From assembly GCA_038049695.1 (NCBI GenBank), contig CP142451.1, positions 47,441,001 through 47,505,000 on the forward strand: a stretch of DNA of 64,000 nt, written 5' to 3'. This document shows, one piece after another, positions 10,701 to 23,023 of this stretch. The notes under the pieces were generated by a model that was given only the letters and a program-made list of their open reading frames with translations, made no database searches and was not told the DNA's origin. How positions within the stretch are numbered: position 1 is the first letter of the stretch; every line of letters begins with the position of its first letter. The DNA is from Cinnamomum chago. Taxonomy: Eukaryota > Streptophyta > Magnoliopsida > Laurales > Lauraceae. A program made the position numbers and the translations under genes.

Positions 10701-11117
10701 GGATTATATTCGTGAATGAAACTGGTTGTACCTTCCGGTTCGTGTGTTCGAATGGCCCGGATTGGGTTGTCGGGGACGTAACTTTCGATCCGCCCGTCGG
10801 ATTCGCCGATATGATGTACCGTTGGAAAGCTCGGGACGAGCAGATCGGCGAGGCAAACGGGCAAGCCCGTTTCGTGCCGCCGGCGGGGTCGGATTCGGCC
10901 ATTATCGATGCTGTATCCTCGGTTTTTTGCTCCCCGCTCCCCACGCCCATCTTTCCGACATCGGGAGGACGCACGTCGCCCCCATCGTGGCCCGGAATAG
11001 GGGATCGTGATGCCCAGGTGCCCCCAGTATAATTAAACAAAATAAAAAGTGTAATTGCGAGTGCCAAACGATCAGCGCCCAAGGCGGGAAGGCCGAAGTT
11101 GACTTCAAAAGCAAAAA

Positions 11118-11237
11118 GGGGGTGCAACACGAGGACTTCCTAGGAGGTCACCCATCCTAGTACGACTCTCGCCCAAGCACGCTTAACTGCGGAGTTCTGA
11201 TGGGATCCGGTGCATTAGCGCTGGTATGATCGCACCC
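11118..11237 (-). rRNA. 5S rRNA: 5S rRNA gene, copy 21
   Basis: G97A and A74C. Spacer with tgtaccaacgg and caccaaaataat. Confidence 0.97.
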
Positions 11238-11654
11238 GGATTATATTCGCGAATGAAACTGGTTGTTCCTTCCGGTTCGTGTGTACCAACGGCCCGGATT
11301 GGGTTGTCGGGGACGTAACTTTCGATCCGCCTGTCGGATTCACCAAAATAATATACCGTTGGAAAGCTCGGGACGAGCAAATCGGCAGGGCAAACCAGCA
11401 AGCCCGTTTCGTGCCTCCGGCGGGGTCGGATTCGGCCATTATCGATGCTGTATCCTCGGTTTTTTGCTCCCCGCTCCCCACGCCCATCGTTCCGACACCG
11501 GGAGGACGCACTTCGCCCCAATCGTGGCCCGGAATAGGGGATCGTGAAGCCCAGGTGCCCCCTGCTTAACTAAACAAAATAAAAAGTGTAATTGCGAGTG
11601 CCAAACGATCAGCGCCCAAGGAGGGAAGGCCGAAGTTGACTTCAAAAGCAAAAA

Positions 11655-11774
11655 GGGGGTGCAACTCGAGGACTTCCCAGGAGGTCACCCATCCTAGTAC
11701 TACTCTCGCCCAAGCACGCTTTACTGCGGAGTTCTGATGGGATCCGGTGCATTAGCGCTGGTATGATCGCACCC
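11655..11774 (-). rRNA. 5S rRNA: 5S rRNA gene, copy 22
   Basis: U109A and U53A (A box). Confidence 0.96.
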
Positions 11775-12191
11775 GGATTATATTCGCGAATGAAACTGGT
11801 TGTACCTTCCGGTTCGTGTGTTCCAACGGCCCGGATTGGGTTGTCGGGGACGTAACTTTCGATCCGCCCGTCGGATTCGCCAATATGATATACCGTTGGA
11901 AATCTCGGGACGAGCAGATCGGCAGGGCAAACCGGCAAGCCCGTTTCGTGCCTCCGGCGGGGTCGGATTCGGCCATTCGCGATGCTGTATCCTCGGTTTT
12001 TTGCTCCCCGCTCCCCACGCCCATCGTTCCGACACCGGGAGGACGCACGTCGCCTCAATCGTGGCCCGGAACAAGAGATCGTGAAGCCCAGGTGCCCCCT
12101 GCTTAACTAAAAAAAATAAAAAGTGTAATTGCGAGTGCCAAACGATCAGCGCCCAAGGAGGGAAGGCCGAAGTTGACTTAAAAAGCAAAAA

Positions 12192-12311
12192 GGGGGTGCA
12201 ACACGAGGACTTCCCAGGAGGTCACCCATCCTAGTACTACTCTCGCCCAAGCACGCTTAACTGCGGAGTTCTGATGGGATCCGATGCATTAGCGCTGGTA
12301 TGATGGCCCCA
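12192..12311 (-). rRNA. 5S rRNA: 5S rRNA gene, copy 23
   Basis: C28U, G7C, U4G and G1U. Identical to copy 11. Confidence 0.95.
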
Positions 12312-12714
12312 GGATTATATTCGCGAATGAAACTGGTTGTACCTTCCGGTTCGTGTCTTCCAGCGGCCCGGATTGGGTTGTCGGGGACGTAACTTTCGAT
12401 CCGCCCGTCGGATTCGCCAATATGATATACCGTTGGAAAGCTCGGGACGAGTGGGTCGGCGGGGCAAACGGGCAAGCCTGTTTCGTGCCGCCGGCGGGGT
12501 TGGATTCGGCCATCCTCGGTTTTTTGCTCCCCGCTCCCAACGCCCATCGTTCCGACACCGGGAGGACGCACGTCGCCCCCATCGTGGCCCGGAATAGGGG
12601 ATCGTGATGCCCAGGTGCCCCCTGCATAACTAAACAAAATAAAAAGTGTAATTGCGAGTGCCAAACGATCAGCGCCCAAGGAGGGAAGGCCGAAGTTGAC
12701 TTCAAAAGCAAAAA
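12312..12714. other. Spacer with 14-bp deletion (copy 23 to 24)
   Basis: 403 bp. The segment between the similar sequences attctcg and atcctcg just before the T6 tract is lost (near 12,512), consistent with slippage between short repeats. No gene. Confidence 0.9.
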
Positions 12715-12834
12715 GGGGGTGCAACAGGAGGACTTCCCAGGAGGTCACCCATCCTAGTACGACTCTCTCCCAAGCACGCTTAACTGCGGAGTTCTGATGG
12801 GATGCGGTGCATTAGCGCTGGTATGATCGCACCG
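12715..12834 (-). rRNA. 5S rRNA: 5S rRNA gene, copy 24 (diverged)
   Basis: G108C, A74C, C67A, G31C and G1C, the most substituted gene in the window. A74C, C67A and G31C are inherited with copy 12. Likely non-functional or weak. Confidence 0.92.
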
Positions 12835-13251
12835 GGATTATATTCGCGAATGAAACTGGTTGTACCTTCCGGTTCGTGTGTTCCAACGGCCCGGATTGGG
12901 TTGTCGGGGACGTAACTTTCGATCCGCCTGTCGGATTCGCCAATATGATATACCGTTGGAAAGCTCGGGACGAGCAGATCGGCAGGGCAAATCGGCAAGC
13001 CCGTTTCGTGCCTCCGGCGGGGTCGGATTTGGCCATTGTCGATGCTGTATCTTCGGTTTTTTGCTCCCCGCTCCCCACGCCCATCGTTCCGACACAGGGA
13101 GGACGCACGTCGCCCCAATCGTGGCCCGGAATAGGGGATCGTGAAGCCCAGGTGCCCCCTGCTTAACTAAACAAAATAAAAAGTGTAATTGCGAGTGCCA
13201 AACGATCAGCGCCCAAGGAGGGAAGGCCGAAGTTGACTTCAAAAGCAAAAA

Positions 13252-13371
13252 GGGGGTACAACACGAGGACTTCCCAGGAGGTCACCCATTCTAGTACTAC
13301 TCTCGCCCAAGCACGCTTAACTGCGGAGTTCTGATGGGATCCGATGCATTAGCGCTGGTATGATCGCACCC
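13252..13371 (-). rRNA. 5S rRNA: 5S rRNA gene, copy 25
   Basis: C114U, G82A (C box) and C28U. The gene body belongs to the copy-13 type although its upstream spacer opens the triplicated block. Confidence 0.96.
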
Positions 13372-13788
13372 GGATTATATTCGCGAATGAAACTGGTTGT
13401 ACCTTCCGGTTCTTGTCTTCCAGCGGCCCGGATTGGGTTGTCGGGGACGTAACTTTCGATCCGCCCGTCGGATTCGCCAATATGATATACCGTTGGAAAG
13501 CTCGGGACGAGTAGGTCGGCGGGGCAAACGGGCTAGCCCGTTTCGTGCCGCCGGCGGGGTGGGATTCGGTCATTCTCGATGCTGTATCCTCGGTTTTTTG
13601 CTCCGCGCTCCCCACGCCCATCGTTCCGACACCGGGAGGACGCACGTCGCCCCCATCGTGGCCCGGAATAGGGGATCGTGAAGCCCAGGTGCCCCCTGCT
13701 TAACTAAACAAAATGAAAAGTGTAATTGCGAGTGCCAAACGATCAGCGCCCAAGGAGGGAAGGCCGAAGTTGACTTCAAAAGCAAAAA

Positions 13789-13908
13789 GGGGGTGCAACA
13801 CGAGGACTTCCCAGGAGGTCACCCATCCTAGTACAACTCTCGCCCAAGCACGCTTAACTGCGGAGTTCTGATGGGATCCGGTGCATTAGCGCTTGTATGA
13901 TCGCACCC
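13789..13908 (-). rRNA. 5S rRNA: 5S rRNA gene, copy 26
   Basis: A74U and C15A. Same allele in copies 38 and 49. Confidence 0.97.
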
Positions 13909-14325
13909 GGATTATATTCGCGAATGAAACTGGTTGTACCTTCCGGTTCGTGTCTTCCAGCGGCCCGGATTGGGTTGTCGGGGACGTAACTTTCGATCCG
14001 CCGGTCGGATTCGCCAATATGATATACCGTTGGAAAGCTCGGGACGAGCAGATCGGCGGGGCAAACGGGCAAGCCCGTTTCGTGCCGCCGGCGGGGTCGG
14101 ATTCGGCTATCCTCGATGCTGTATCCTCGGTTTTTTGCTCCCCGCTCCCCACGCCCATCGTTCCGACACCGGGAGGACGCACGTCGCCCTCATCGTGGCC
14201 CGGAATAGGGGATCGTGAAGCCCAGGTGCCCCCTGCTTAACTAAACAAAATGAAAAGTGTAATTGCGAGTGCCAAACGATCAGCGCCCAAGGAGGGAAGG
14301 CCGAAGTTGACTTCAAAAGACAAAA

Positions 14326-14445
14326 GGGGGTGCAACACGAGGACTTCCCAGGAGGTCACCCATCCTAGTACTACTCTCGCCCAAGCACGCTTAACTGCGG
14401 AGTTCTGATGGGATCCGGTGCATTAGCGCTGGTATGATCGCACCC
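14326..14445 (-). rRNA. 5S rRNA: 5S rRNA gene, copy 27
   Basis: Matches the consensus, but the primary terminator is T4 followed by GTC (plus 14,322-14,325). Shared with copies 39 and 50. The -2 base is T. Confidence 0.97.
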
Positions 14446-14862
14446 GAATTATATTCGCGAATGAAACTGGTTGTACCTTCCGGTTCGTGTGTTCCAGCGG
14501 CCCGGATTGGGTTGTCGGGGACGTAACTTTCGATCCGCCCGTCGGATTCGCCAATATGATATACCGTTGGAAAGCTCGGGACGAGCAGATCGGCAGGGCA
14601 AACCGGCAAGCCCGTTTCGTGCCTCCGGCGGGGTCGGATTCGGCCATTCTCGATGCTTTATCCTCGGTTTTTTGCTCCCCGCTCCCCACGCCCATCGTTC
14701 CCACACCGGGAGGACGCACGTCGCCCCCATCGTGGCCCGGAATAGGGGATCGTGATGCCCAGGTGCCCCCTGCATATCTAAAGAAAATAAAATGTGTAAT
14801 TGCGAGTGCCAAACGATCAGCGCCCAAGGAGGGAAGGCCGAAGTTGACTTCAAAAGCAAAAA

Positions 14863-14982
14863 GGGGGTGCACCACGAGGACTTCCCAGGAGGTCACCCAT
14901 CCTAGTACTACTCTCGCCCAAGCACACTTAACTGCGGAGTTCTGATGGGATCCGGTGCATTAGCGCTGGTATGATCGCACCC
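14863..14982 (-). rRNA. 5S rRNA: 5S rRNA gene, copy 28
   Basis: U111G and C57U (A box). Confidence 0.96.
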
Positions 14983-15392
14983 GAATTATATTCGCGAATG
15001 AAACTAGTTGTACCTTCCGGTTCGTGTGTTCCAGCGGCCCGGATTGGGTTGTCGGGGACGTAACTTTCGATCCGCCCGTCGGATTCGCCATTATGATATA
15101 CCGTTGGAAATCTCGGGACGAGCAGATCGGCAGGGCAAACCGGCAAGCCCGTTTCGTGCCTCCGGCGGGGTCGGATTCGGCCATTCTCGATGCTGTATCC
15201 TCGGTTTTTTGCTCCCCACGCCCATCGTTCCGACACCGGGAGGACGCACGTCGCCTCAATCGTGGCCCGGAACAAGGGATCGTGAAGCCCAGGTCCCCCC
15301 TGCTTAACTAAACAAAATAAAAAGTGTAATTGCGAGTGCCAAACGATCAGCGCCCAAGGAGGGAAGGCCGAAGTTGACTTCAAAAGCAAAAA
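14983..15392. other. Spacer with 7-bp deletion (copy 28 to 29)
   Basis: 410 bp. One gctcccc copy is missing (near 15,212). The cognate spacers 40 and 51 carry the same deletion. No gene. Confidence 0.9.
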
Positions 15393-15512
15393 GGGGGTGC
15401 AACACGAGGACTTCCCAAGAGGTCACCCATCCTAGTACTACTCTCGCCCAAGCACGCTTAACTGCGGAGTTCTGATGGGATCCGATGCATTAGCGCTGGT
15501 ATGATCGCCCCA
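15393..15512 (-). rRNA. 5S rRNA: 5S rRNA gene, copy 29
   Basis: C95U, C28U, U4G and G1U. Same in copies 41 and 52. Confidence 0.95.
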
Positions 15513-15929
15513 GGATTATATTCGCGAATGAAACTGGTTGTACCTTCCGGTTCGTGTCTTCCAGCGGCCCGGATTGGGTTGTCGGGGACGTAACTTTCGA
15601 TCCGCCCGTCGGATTCGCCAATATGATATACCGTTGGAAAGCTCGGGACGAGTGGGTCGGCGGGGTAATCGGGCAAGCCCGTTTCGTGCCTCCGGCGGGG
15701 TCGGATTCGGCCATTCTCGATGCTGTATCCTCGGTTTTTTGCTCCCCGCTCCCCACGCCCATCGTTCCGACACCGGGAGGACGCACGTCGCCCCCATCGT
15801 GGCCCGGAATAGGGGATCGTGAAGCCCAGGTGCCCCCTGCTTAACTAAACAAAATGAAAAGTGTAATTGCGAGTGCCAAACGATCAGCGCCCAAGGAGGG
15901 AAGGCCGAAGTTGACTTCAAAAGCAAAAA

Positions 15930-16049
15930 GGGGGTGCAACACGAGGACTTCCCATGAGGTCACCCATCCTAGTACAACTCTCGCCCAAGCACGCTTAACT
16001 GCGGAGTTCTGATGGGATCCGGTGCATTAGCGCTGGTATGATCGCACCC
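15930..16049 (-). rRNA. 5S rRNA: 5S rRNA gene, copy 30
   Basis: C95A and A74U. Confidence 0.97.
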
Positions 16050-16466
16050 GGATTATATTCGCGAATGAAACTGGTTGTACCTTCCGGTTCGTGTCTTCCA
16101 GCGGCCCGGATCGGGTTGTCGGGGACGTAACTTTCGATCCGCCGGTCGGATTCGCCAATATGATATACCGTTGGAAAGCTCGGGACGAGCAGATCGGCGG
16201 GGCAGATGGGCAAGCCCGTTTCGTGCCGCCGACGGGGTCGGATTCGGCTATCCTCGATGCTGTATCCTCGATTTTTTGCTCCCCGCTCCCCACGCCCATC
16301 GTTCCGACACCGGGAGGACGCACGTCGCCCCCATCGTGGCCCGGAATAGGGGATCGTGATGCCCAGGTGCCCCCTGCATAACTAAAGAAAATAAAAAGTG
16401 TAATTGCGAGTGCCAAACGATCAGCGCCCAAGGAGGGAAGGCCGAAGTTGACTTCAAAAGCAAAAA

Positions 16467-16586
16467 GGGGGTGCAACACGAGGACTTCCCAGGAGGTCAC
16501 CCATCCTAGTACTACTCTCGCCCAAGCACGCTTAACTGCGGAGTTCTGATGGGATCCGGTGCATTAGCGCTGGTATGATCGCACCC
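16467..16586 (-). rRNA. 5S rRNA: 5S rRNA gene, copy 31
   Basis: Matches the consensus. The -2 base is T. Confidence 0.98.
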
Positions 16587-17003
16587 GAATTATATTCGCG
16601 AATGAAACTGGTTGTACCTTCCGGTTCGTGTGTTCCAGCGGCCCGGATTGGGTTGTCGGGGACGTAACTTTCGATCCGCCCGTCGGATTCGCCAATATGA
16701 TATACCGTTGGAAAGCTCGGGACGAGCAGATCGGCATGGCAAACCGGCAAGCCCGTTTCGTGCCTCCGGCGGGGTCGGATTCGGCCATTCTCGATGCTTT
16801 ATCCTCGGTTTTTTGCTCCCCGCTCCCCACGCCCATCGTTCCCACACCGGGAGGACGCACGTCGCCCCCATCGTGGCCCGGAATAGGGGATCGTGATGCC
16901 CAGGTGCCCCCTGCATAACTAAACAAAATAAAAGGTGTAATTGCGAGTGCCAAACGATCAGTGCCCAAGGAGGGAAGGCCGAAGTTGACTTCAAAAGCAA
17001 AAA

Positions 17004-17123
17004 GGGGGTGCAACACGAGGACTTCCCAGGAGGTCATCCATCCTAGTACTACTCTCGCCCAAGCACGCTTAACTGCGGAGTTCTGATGGGATCCGGTGCA
17101 TTAGCGCTGGTATGATCGCACCC
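17004..17123 (-). rRNA. 5S rRNA: 5S rRNA gene, copy 32
   Basis: G87A (C box). Counterpart of copy 44; missing from block B3. Confidence 0.97.
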
Positions 17124-17540
17124 GAATTATATTCGCGAATGAAACTGGTTGTACCTTCCGGTTCGTGTGTTCCAACGGCCCGGATTGGGTTGTCGGGGAC
17201 GTAACTTTCGATCCGCCTGTCGGATTCGCCAAAATGATATACCGTTGGAAAGCTCGGGACGAGCAAATCGGCAGGGCAAACCAGCAAGCCCGTTTCGTGC
17301 CTCCGGCGGGGTCGGATTCGGCCATTCTCGATGCTGTATCCTCGGTTTTTTGCTCCCCGCTCCCCACGCCCATCGTTCCGACACCGGGAGGACGCACTTC
17401 GCCCCAATCGTGGCCCGGAATAGGGGATCGTGATGCCCAGGTGCCCCCTGCATAACTAAAGAAAATAAAAAGTGTAATTGCGAGTGCCAAACGATCAGCG
17501 CCCAAGGAGGGAAGGCCGAAGTTGACTTCAAAAGCAAAAA

Positions 17541-17660
17541 GGGGGTGCAACACGAGGACTTCCCAGGAGGTCATCCATCCTAGTACTACTCTCGCCCAAG
17601 CACGCTTAACTGCGGAGTTCTGATGGGATCCGGTGCATTAGCGCTGGTATGATCGCACCC
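17541..17660 (-). rRNA. 5S rRNA: 5S rRNA gene, copy 33
   Basis: G87A. The spacer has ccgaaatcgg, which identifies copy 55 as its counterpart. This unit is missing from block B2. Confidence 0.97.
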
Positions 17661-18077
17661 GAATTATATTCGCGAATGAAACTGGTTGTACCTTCCGGTT
17701 CGTGTGTTCCAGCGGCCCGGATTGGGTTGTCGGGGACGTAACTTTCTATCCGCCCGTCGGATTCGCCAATATGATATACCGTTGGAAAGCTCGGGACGAG
17801 CAGATCGGCGAGGCAAACGGGCAATCCCGTTTCGTGCCGCCGGCGGGGTCGGATTCGGCCATTATCGATGCTGTATCCTCGGTTTTTTGCTCCCCGCTCC
17901 CCACGCCCATCTTTCCGAAATCGGGAGGACGCACGTCGCCCCCATCGTGGCCCGGAATAGGGGATCGTGATGCCCAGGTGCCCCCTGTATAACTAAACAA
18001 AATAAAAAGTGTAATTGCGAGTGCCAAACGATCAGCGCCCAAGGAGGGAAGGCCGAAGTTGACTTCAAAAGCAAAAA

Positions 18078-18197
18078 GGGGGTGCAACACGAGGACTTCC
18101 TAGGAGGTCACCCATCCTAGTACGACTCTCGCCCAAGCACGCTAAACTGCGGAGTTCTGATGGGATCCGGTGCATTAGCGCTGGTATGATCGCACCC
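18078..18197 (-). rRNA. 5S rRNA: 5S rRNA gene, copy 34
   Basis: G97A, A74C and A54U (A box). Same in copies 45 and 56. Confidence 0.96.
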
Positions 18198-18614
18198 GGA
18201 TTATATTCGCGAATGAAACTGGTTGTTCCTTCCGGTTCGTGTGTACCAACGGCCCGGATTGGGTTGTCGGGGACGTAACTTTCGATCCGCCTGTCGGATT
18301 CGCCAAAATAATATACCGTTGGAAAGCTCGGGACGAGCAAATCGGCAGGGCAAACCAGCAAGCTCGTTTCGTGCCTCCGGCGGGGTCGGATTCATCCATT
18401 CTCGATGCTTTATCCTCGGTTTTTTGCTCCCCGCTCCCCACGCCCATCGTTCCCACACCGGGAGGACGCACGTCGCCCCCATCGTGGCCCGGAATAGGGG
18501 ATCGTGATGCCCAGGTGCCCCCTGCATAACTAAACAAAATAAAAGGTGTAATTGCGAGTGCCAAACGATCAGCGCCCAAGGAGGGAAGGCCGAAGTTGAC
18601 TTCAAAAGCAAAAA

Positions 18615-18734
18615 GGGGGTGCAACACGAGGACTTCCCAGGAGGTCATCCATCCTAGTACTACTCTCGCCCAAGCACGCTTAACTGCGGAGTTCTGATGG
18701 GATCCGGTGCATTAGCGCTGGTATGATCGCACCC
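18615..18734 (-). rRNA. 5S rRNA: 5S rRNA gene, copy 35
   Basis: G87A. Counterparts are copies 46 and 57. Confidence 0.97.
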
Positions 18735-19151
18735 GAATTATATTCGCGAATGAAACTGGTTGTACCTTCCGGTTCGTGTGTTCCAACGGCCCGGATTGGG
18801 TTGTCGGGGACGTAACTTTCGATCCGCCTGTCGGATTCGCCAAAATGATATACCGTTGGAAAGCTCGGGACGAGCAAATCGGCAGGGCAAACCAGCAAGC
18901 CCGTTTCGTGCCTCCGGCGGGGTCGGATTCGGCCATTCTCGATGCTGTATCCTCGGTTTTTTGCTCCCCGCTCCCCACGCCCATCGTTCCGACACCGGGA
19001 GGACGCACTTCGCCCCAATCGTGGCCCGGAATAGGGGATCGTGATGCCCAGGTGCCCCCTGCATAACTAAAGAAAATAAAAAGTGTAATTGCGAGTGCCA
19101 AACGATCAGCGCCCAAGGAGGGAAGGCCGAAGTTGACTTCAAAAGCAAAAA

Positions 19152-19271
19152 GGGGGTGCAACACGAGGACTTCCCAGGAGGTCATCCATCCTAGTACTAC
19201 TCTCGCCCAAGCACGCTTAACTGCGGAGTTCTGATGGGATCCGGTGCATTAGCGCTGGTATGATCGCACCC
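19152..19271 (-). rRNA. 5S rRNA: 5S rRNA gene, copy 36
   Basis: G87A. Last unit of block B1. Confidence 0.97.
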
Positions 19272-19688
19272 GAATTATATTCGCGAATGAAACTGGTTGT
19301 ACCTTCCGGTTCGTGTGTTCCAGCGGCCCGGATTGGGTTGTCGGGGACGTAACTTTCTATCCGCCCGTCGGATTCGCCAATATGATATACCGTTGGAAAG
19401 CTCGGGACGAGCAGATCGGCGAGGCAAACGGGCAATCCCGTTTCGTGCCGCCGGCGGGGTCGGATTCGGCCATTATCGATGCTGTATGCTCGGTTTTTTG
19501 CTCCCCGCTCCCCACGCCCATCTTTCCGACATCGGGAGGACGCACGTCGCCCCCATCGTGGCCCGGAATAGGGGATCGTGATGCCCAGGTGCCCCCTGTA
19601 TAACTAAACAAAATAAAAAGTGTAATTGCGAGTGCCAAACGATCAGCGCCCAAGGAGGGAAGGCCGAAGTTGACTTCAAAAGCAAAAA

Positions 19689-19808
19689 GGGGGTGCAACA
19701 CGAGGACTTCCTAGGAGGTCACCCATCCTAGTACGACTCTCGCCCAAGCACGCTTAACTGCGGAGTTCTGATGGGATCCGGTGCATTAGCGCTGGTATGA
19801 TCGCACCC
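19689..19808 (-). rRNA. 5S rRNA: 5S rRNA gene, copy 37
   Basis: G97A and A74C. The gene differs from copy 25 while the spacer matches, which places the block junction within or just upstream of the gene. Confidence 0.97.
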
Positions 19809-20225
19809 GGATTATATTCGCGAATGAAACTGGTTGTACCTTCCGGTTCTTGTCTTCCAGCGGCCCGGATTGGGTTGTCGGGGACGTAACTTTCGATCCG
19901 CCCGTCGGATTCGCCAATATGATATACCGTTGGAAAGCTCGGGACGAGTAGGTCGGCGGGGCAAACGGGCTAGCCCGTTTCGTGCCGCCGGCGGGGTGGG
20001 ATTCGGTCATTCTCGATGCTGTATCCTCGGTTTTTTGCTCCGCGCTCCCCACGCCCATCGTTCCGACACCGGGAGGACGCACGTCGCCCCCATCGTGGCC
20101 CGGAATAGGGGATCGTGAAGCCCAGGTGCCCCCTGCTTAACTAAACAAAATGAAAAGTGTAATTGCGAGTGCCAAACGATCAGCGCCCAAGGAGGGAAGG
20201 CCGAAGTTGACTTCAAAAGCAAAAA

Positions 20226-20345
20226 GGGGGTGCAACACGAGGACTTCCCAGGAGGTCACCCATCCTAGTACAACTCTCGCCCAAGCACGCTTAACTGCGG
20301 AGTTCTGATGGGATCCGGTGCATTAGCGCTTGTATGATCGCACCC
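20226..20345 (-). rRNA. 5S rRNA: 5S rRNA gene, copy 38
   Basis: A74U and C15A. Confidence 0.97.
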
Positions 20346-20762
20346 GGATTATATTCGCGAATGAAACTGGTTGTACCTTCCGGTTCGTGTCTTCCAGCGG
20401 CCCGGATTGGGTTGTCGGGGACGTAACTTTCGATCCGCCCGTCGGATTCGCCAATATGATATACCGTTGGAAAGCTCGGGACGAGCAGATCGGCGGGGCA
20501 AACGGGCAAGCCCGTTTCGTGCCGCCGGCGGGGTCGGATTCGGCTATCCTCGATGCTGTATCCTCGGTTTTTTGCTCCCCGCTCCCCACGCCCATCGTTC
20601 CGACACCGGGAGGACGCACGTCGCCCTCATCGTGGCCCGGAATAGGGGATCGTGAAGCCCAGGTGCCCCCTGCTTAACTAAACAAAATGAAAAGTGTAAT
20701 TGCGAGTGCCAAACGATCAGCGCCCAAGGAGGGAAGGCCGAAGTTGACTTCAAAAGACAAAA

Positions 20763-20882
20763 GGGGGTGCAACACGAGGACTTCCCAGGAGGTCACCCAT
20801 CCTAGTACTACTCTCGCCCAAGCACGCTTAACTGCGGAGTTCTGATGGGATCCGGTGCATTAGCGCTGGTATGATCGCACCC
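20763..20882 (-). rRNA. 5S rRNA: 5S rRNA gene, copy 39
   Basis: Matches the consensus. T4 terminator at plus 20,759-20,762. Confidence 0.97.
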
Positions 20883-21299
20883 GAATTATATTCGCGAATG
20901 AAACTGGTTGTACCTTCCGGTTCGTGTGTTCCAGCGGCCCGGATTGGGTTGTCGGGGACGTAACTTTCGATCCGCCCGTCGGATTCGCCAATATGATATA
21001 CCGTTGGAAAGCTCGGGACGAGCAGATCGGCATGGCAAACCGGCAAGCCCGTTTCGTGCCTCCGGCGGGGTCGGATTCGGCCATTCTCGATGCTTTATCC
21101 TCGGTTTTTTGCTCCCCGCTCCCCACGCCCATCGTTCCCACACCGGGAGGACGCACGTCGCCCCCATCGTGGCCCGGAATAGGGGATCGTGATGCCCAGG
21201 TGCCCCCTGCATATCTAAAGAAAATAAAATGTGTAATTGCGAGTGCCAAACGATCAGCGCCCAAGGAGGGAAGGCCGAAGTTGACTTCAAAAGCAAAAA

Positions 21300-21419
21300 G
21301 GGGGTGCACCACGAGGACTTCCCAAGAGGTCACCCATCCTAGTACTACTCTCGCCCAAGCACACTTAACTGCGGAGTTCTGATGGGATCCGGTGCATTAG
21401 CGCTGGTATGATCGCACCC
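21300..21419 (-). rRNA. 5S rRNA: 5S rRNA gene, copy 40
   Basis: U111G, C95U and C57U. C95U is absent from the counterparts 28 and 51 but present in the next gene (41), which suggests a local conversion. Confidence 0.96.
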
Positions 21420-21829
21420 GAATTATATTCGCGAATGAAACTGGTTGTACCTTCCGGTTCGTGTGTTCCAGCGGCCCGGATTGGGTTGTCGGGGACGTAA
21501 CTTTCGATCCGCCCGTCGGATTCGCCATTATGATATACCGTTGGAAATCTCGGGACGAGCAGATCGGCAGGGCAAACCGGCAAGCCCGTTTCGTGCCTCC
21601 GGCGGGGTCGGATTCGGCCATTCTCGATGCTGTATCCTCGGTTTTTTGCTCCCCACGCCCATCGTTCCGACACCGGGAGGACGCACGTCGCCTCAATCGT
21701 GGCCCGGAACAAGGGATCGTGAAGCCCAGGTCCCCCCTGCTTAACTAAACAAAATAAAAAGTGTAATTGCGAGTGCCAAACGATCAGCGCCCAAGGAGGG
21801 AAGGCCGAAGTTGACTTCAAAAGCAAAAA
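21420..21829. other. Spacer with 7-bp deletion (copy 40 to 41)
   Basis: 410 bp, with the same gctcccc loss as spacer 28 (near 21,650). No gene. Confidence 0.9.
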
Positions 21830-21949
21830 GGGGGTGCAACACGAGGACTTCCCAAGAGGTCACCCATCCTAGTACTACTCTCGCCCAAGCACGCTTAACT
21901 GCGGAGTTCTGATGGGATCCGATGCATTAGCGCTGGTATGATCGCCCCA
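21830..21949 (-). rRNA. 5S rRNA: 5S rRNA gene, copy 41
   Basis: C95U, C28U, U4G and G1U. Confidence 0.95.
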
Positions 21950-22366
21950 GGATTATATTCGCGAATGAAACTGGTTGTACCTTCCGGTTCGTGTCTTCCA
22001 GCGGCCCGGATTGGGTTGTCGGGGACGTAACTTTCGATCCGCCCGTCGGATTCGCCAATATGATATACCGTTGGAAAGCTCGGGACGAGTGGGTCGGCGG
22101 GGTAATCGGACAAGCCCGTTTCGTGCCTCCGGCGGGGTCGGATTCGGCCATTCTCGATGCTGTATCCTCGGTTTTTTGCTCCCCGCTCCCCACGCCCATC
22201 GTTCCGACACCGGGAGGACGCACGTCGCCCCCATCGTGGCCCGGAATAGGGGATCGTGAAGCCCAGGTGCCCCCTGCTTAACTAAACAAAATGAAAAGTG
22301 TAATTGCGAGTGCCAAACGATCAGCGCCCAAGGAGGGAAGGCCGAAGTTGACTTCAAAAGCAAAAA

Positions 22367-22486
22367 GGGGGTGCAACACGAGGACTTCCCATGAGGTCAC
22401 CCATCCTAGTACAACTCTCGCCCAAGCACGCTTAACTGCGGAGTTCTGATGGGATCCGGTGCATTAGCGCTGGTATGATCGCACCC
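22367..22486 (-). rRNA. 5S rRNA: 5S rRNA gene, copy 42
   Basis: C95A and A74U. Confidence 0.97.
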
Positions 22487-22903
22487 GGATTATATTCGCG
22501 AATGAAACTGGTTGTACCTTCCGGTTCGTGTCTTCCAGCGGCCCGGATCGGGTTGTCGGGGACGTAACTTTCGATCCGCCGGTCGGATTCGCCAATATGA
22601 TATACCGTTGGAAAGCTCGGGACGAGCAGATCGGCGGGGCAGATGGGCAAGCCCGTTTCGTGCCGCCGACGGGGTCGGATTCGGCTATCCTCGATGCTGT
22701 ATCCTCGATTTTTTGCTCCCCGCTCCCCACGCCCATCGTTCCGACACCGGGAGGACGCACGTCGCCCCCATCGTGGCCCGGAATAGGGGATCGTGATGCC
22801 CAGGTGCCCCCTGCATAACTAAAGAAAATAAAAAGTGTAATTGCGAGTGCCAAACGATCAGCGCCCAAGGAGGGAAGGCCGAAGTTGACTTCAAAAGCAA
22901 AAA

Positions 22904-23023
22904 GGGGGTGCAACACGAGGACTTCCCAGGAGGTCACCCATCCTAGTACTACTCTCGCCCAAGCACGCTTAACTGCGGAGTTCTGATGGGATCCGGTGCA
23001 TTAGCGCTGGTATGATCGCACCC
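22904..23023 (-). rRNA. 5S rRNA: 5S rRNA gene, copy 43
   Basis: Matches the consensus. The -2 base is T. Confidence 0.98.

Larger units (their letters stand above)
10051..14325. repeat. Higher-order block A2 (copies 19-26)
   Basis: Second copy of block A1, one unit longer. Its last two units are also the first two units of the triplicated block B1. Confidence 0.72.
13252..19688. repeat. Higher-order repeat B1 (copies 25-36, 12 units)
   Basis: First of three successive copies of the same unit string. Diagnostic units are spacer 25 with ttcttgtcttcc and gggctagcccg, gene 26 with C15A, gene 27 with the T4 terminator (agacaaaagg), spacer 28 with the 7-bp deletion, gene 29 with the UGGGG end, gene 30 with C95A/A74U, and gene 34 with A54U. 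Confidence 0.85.
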
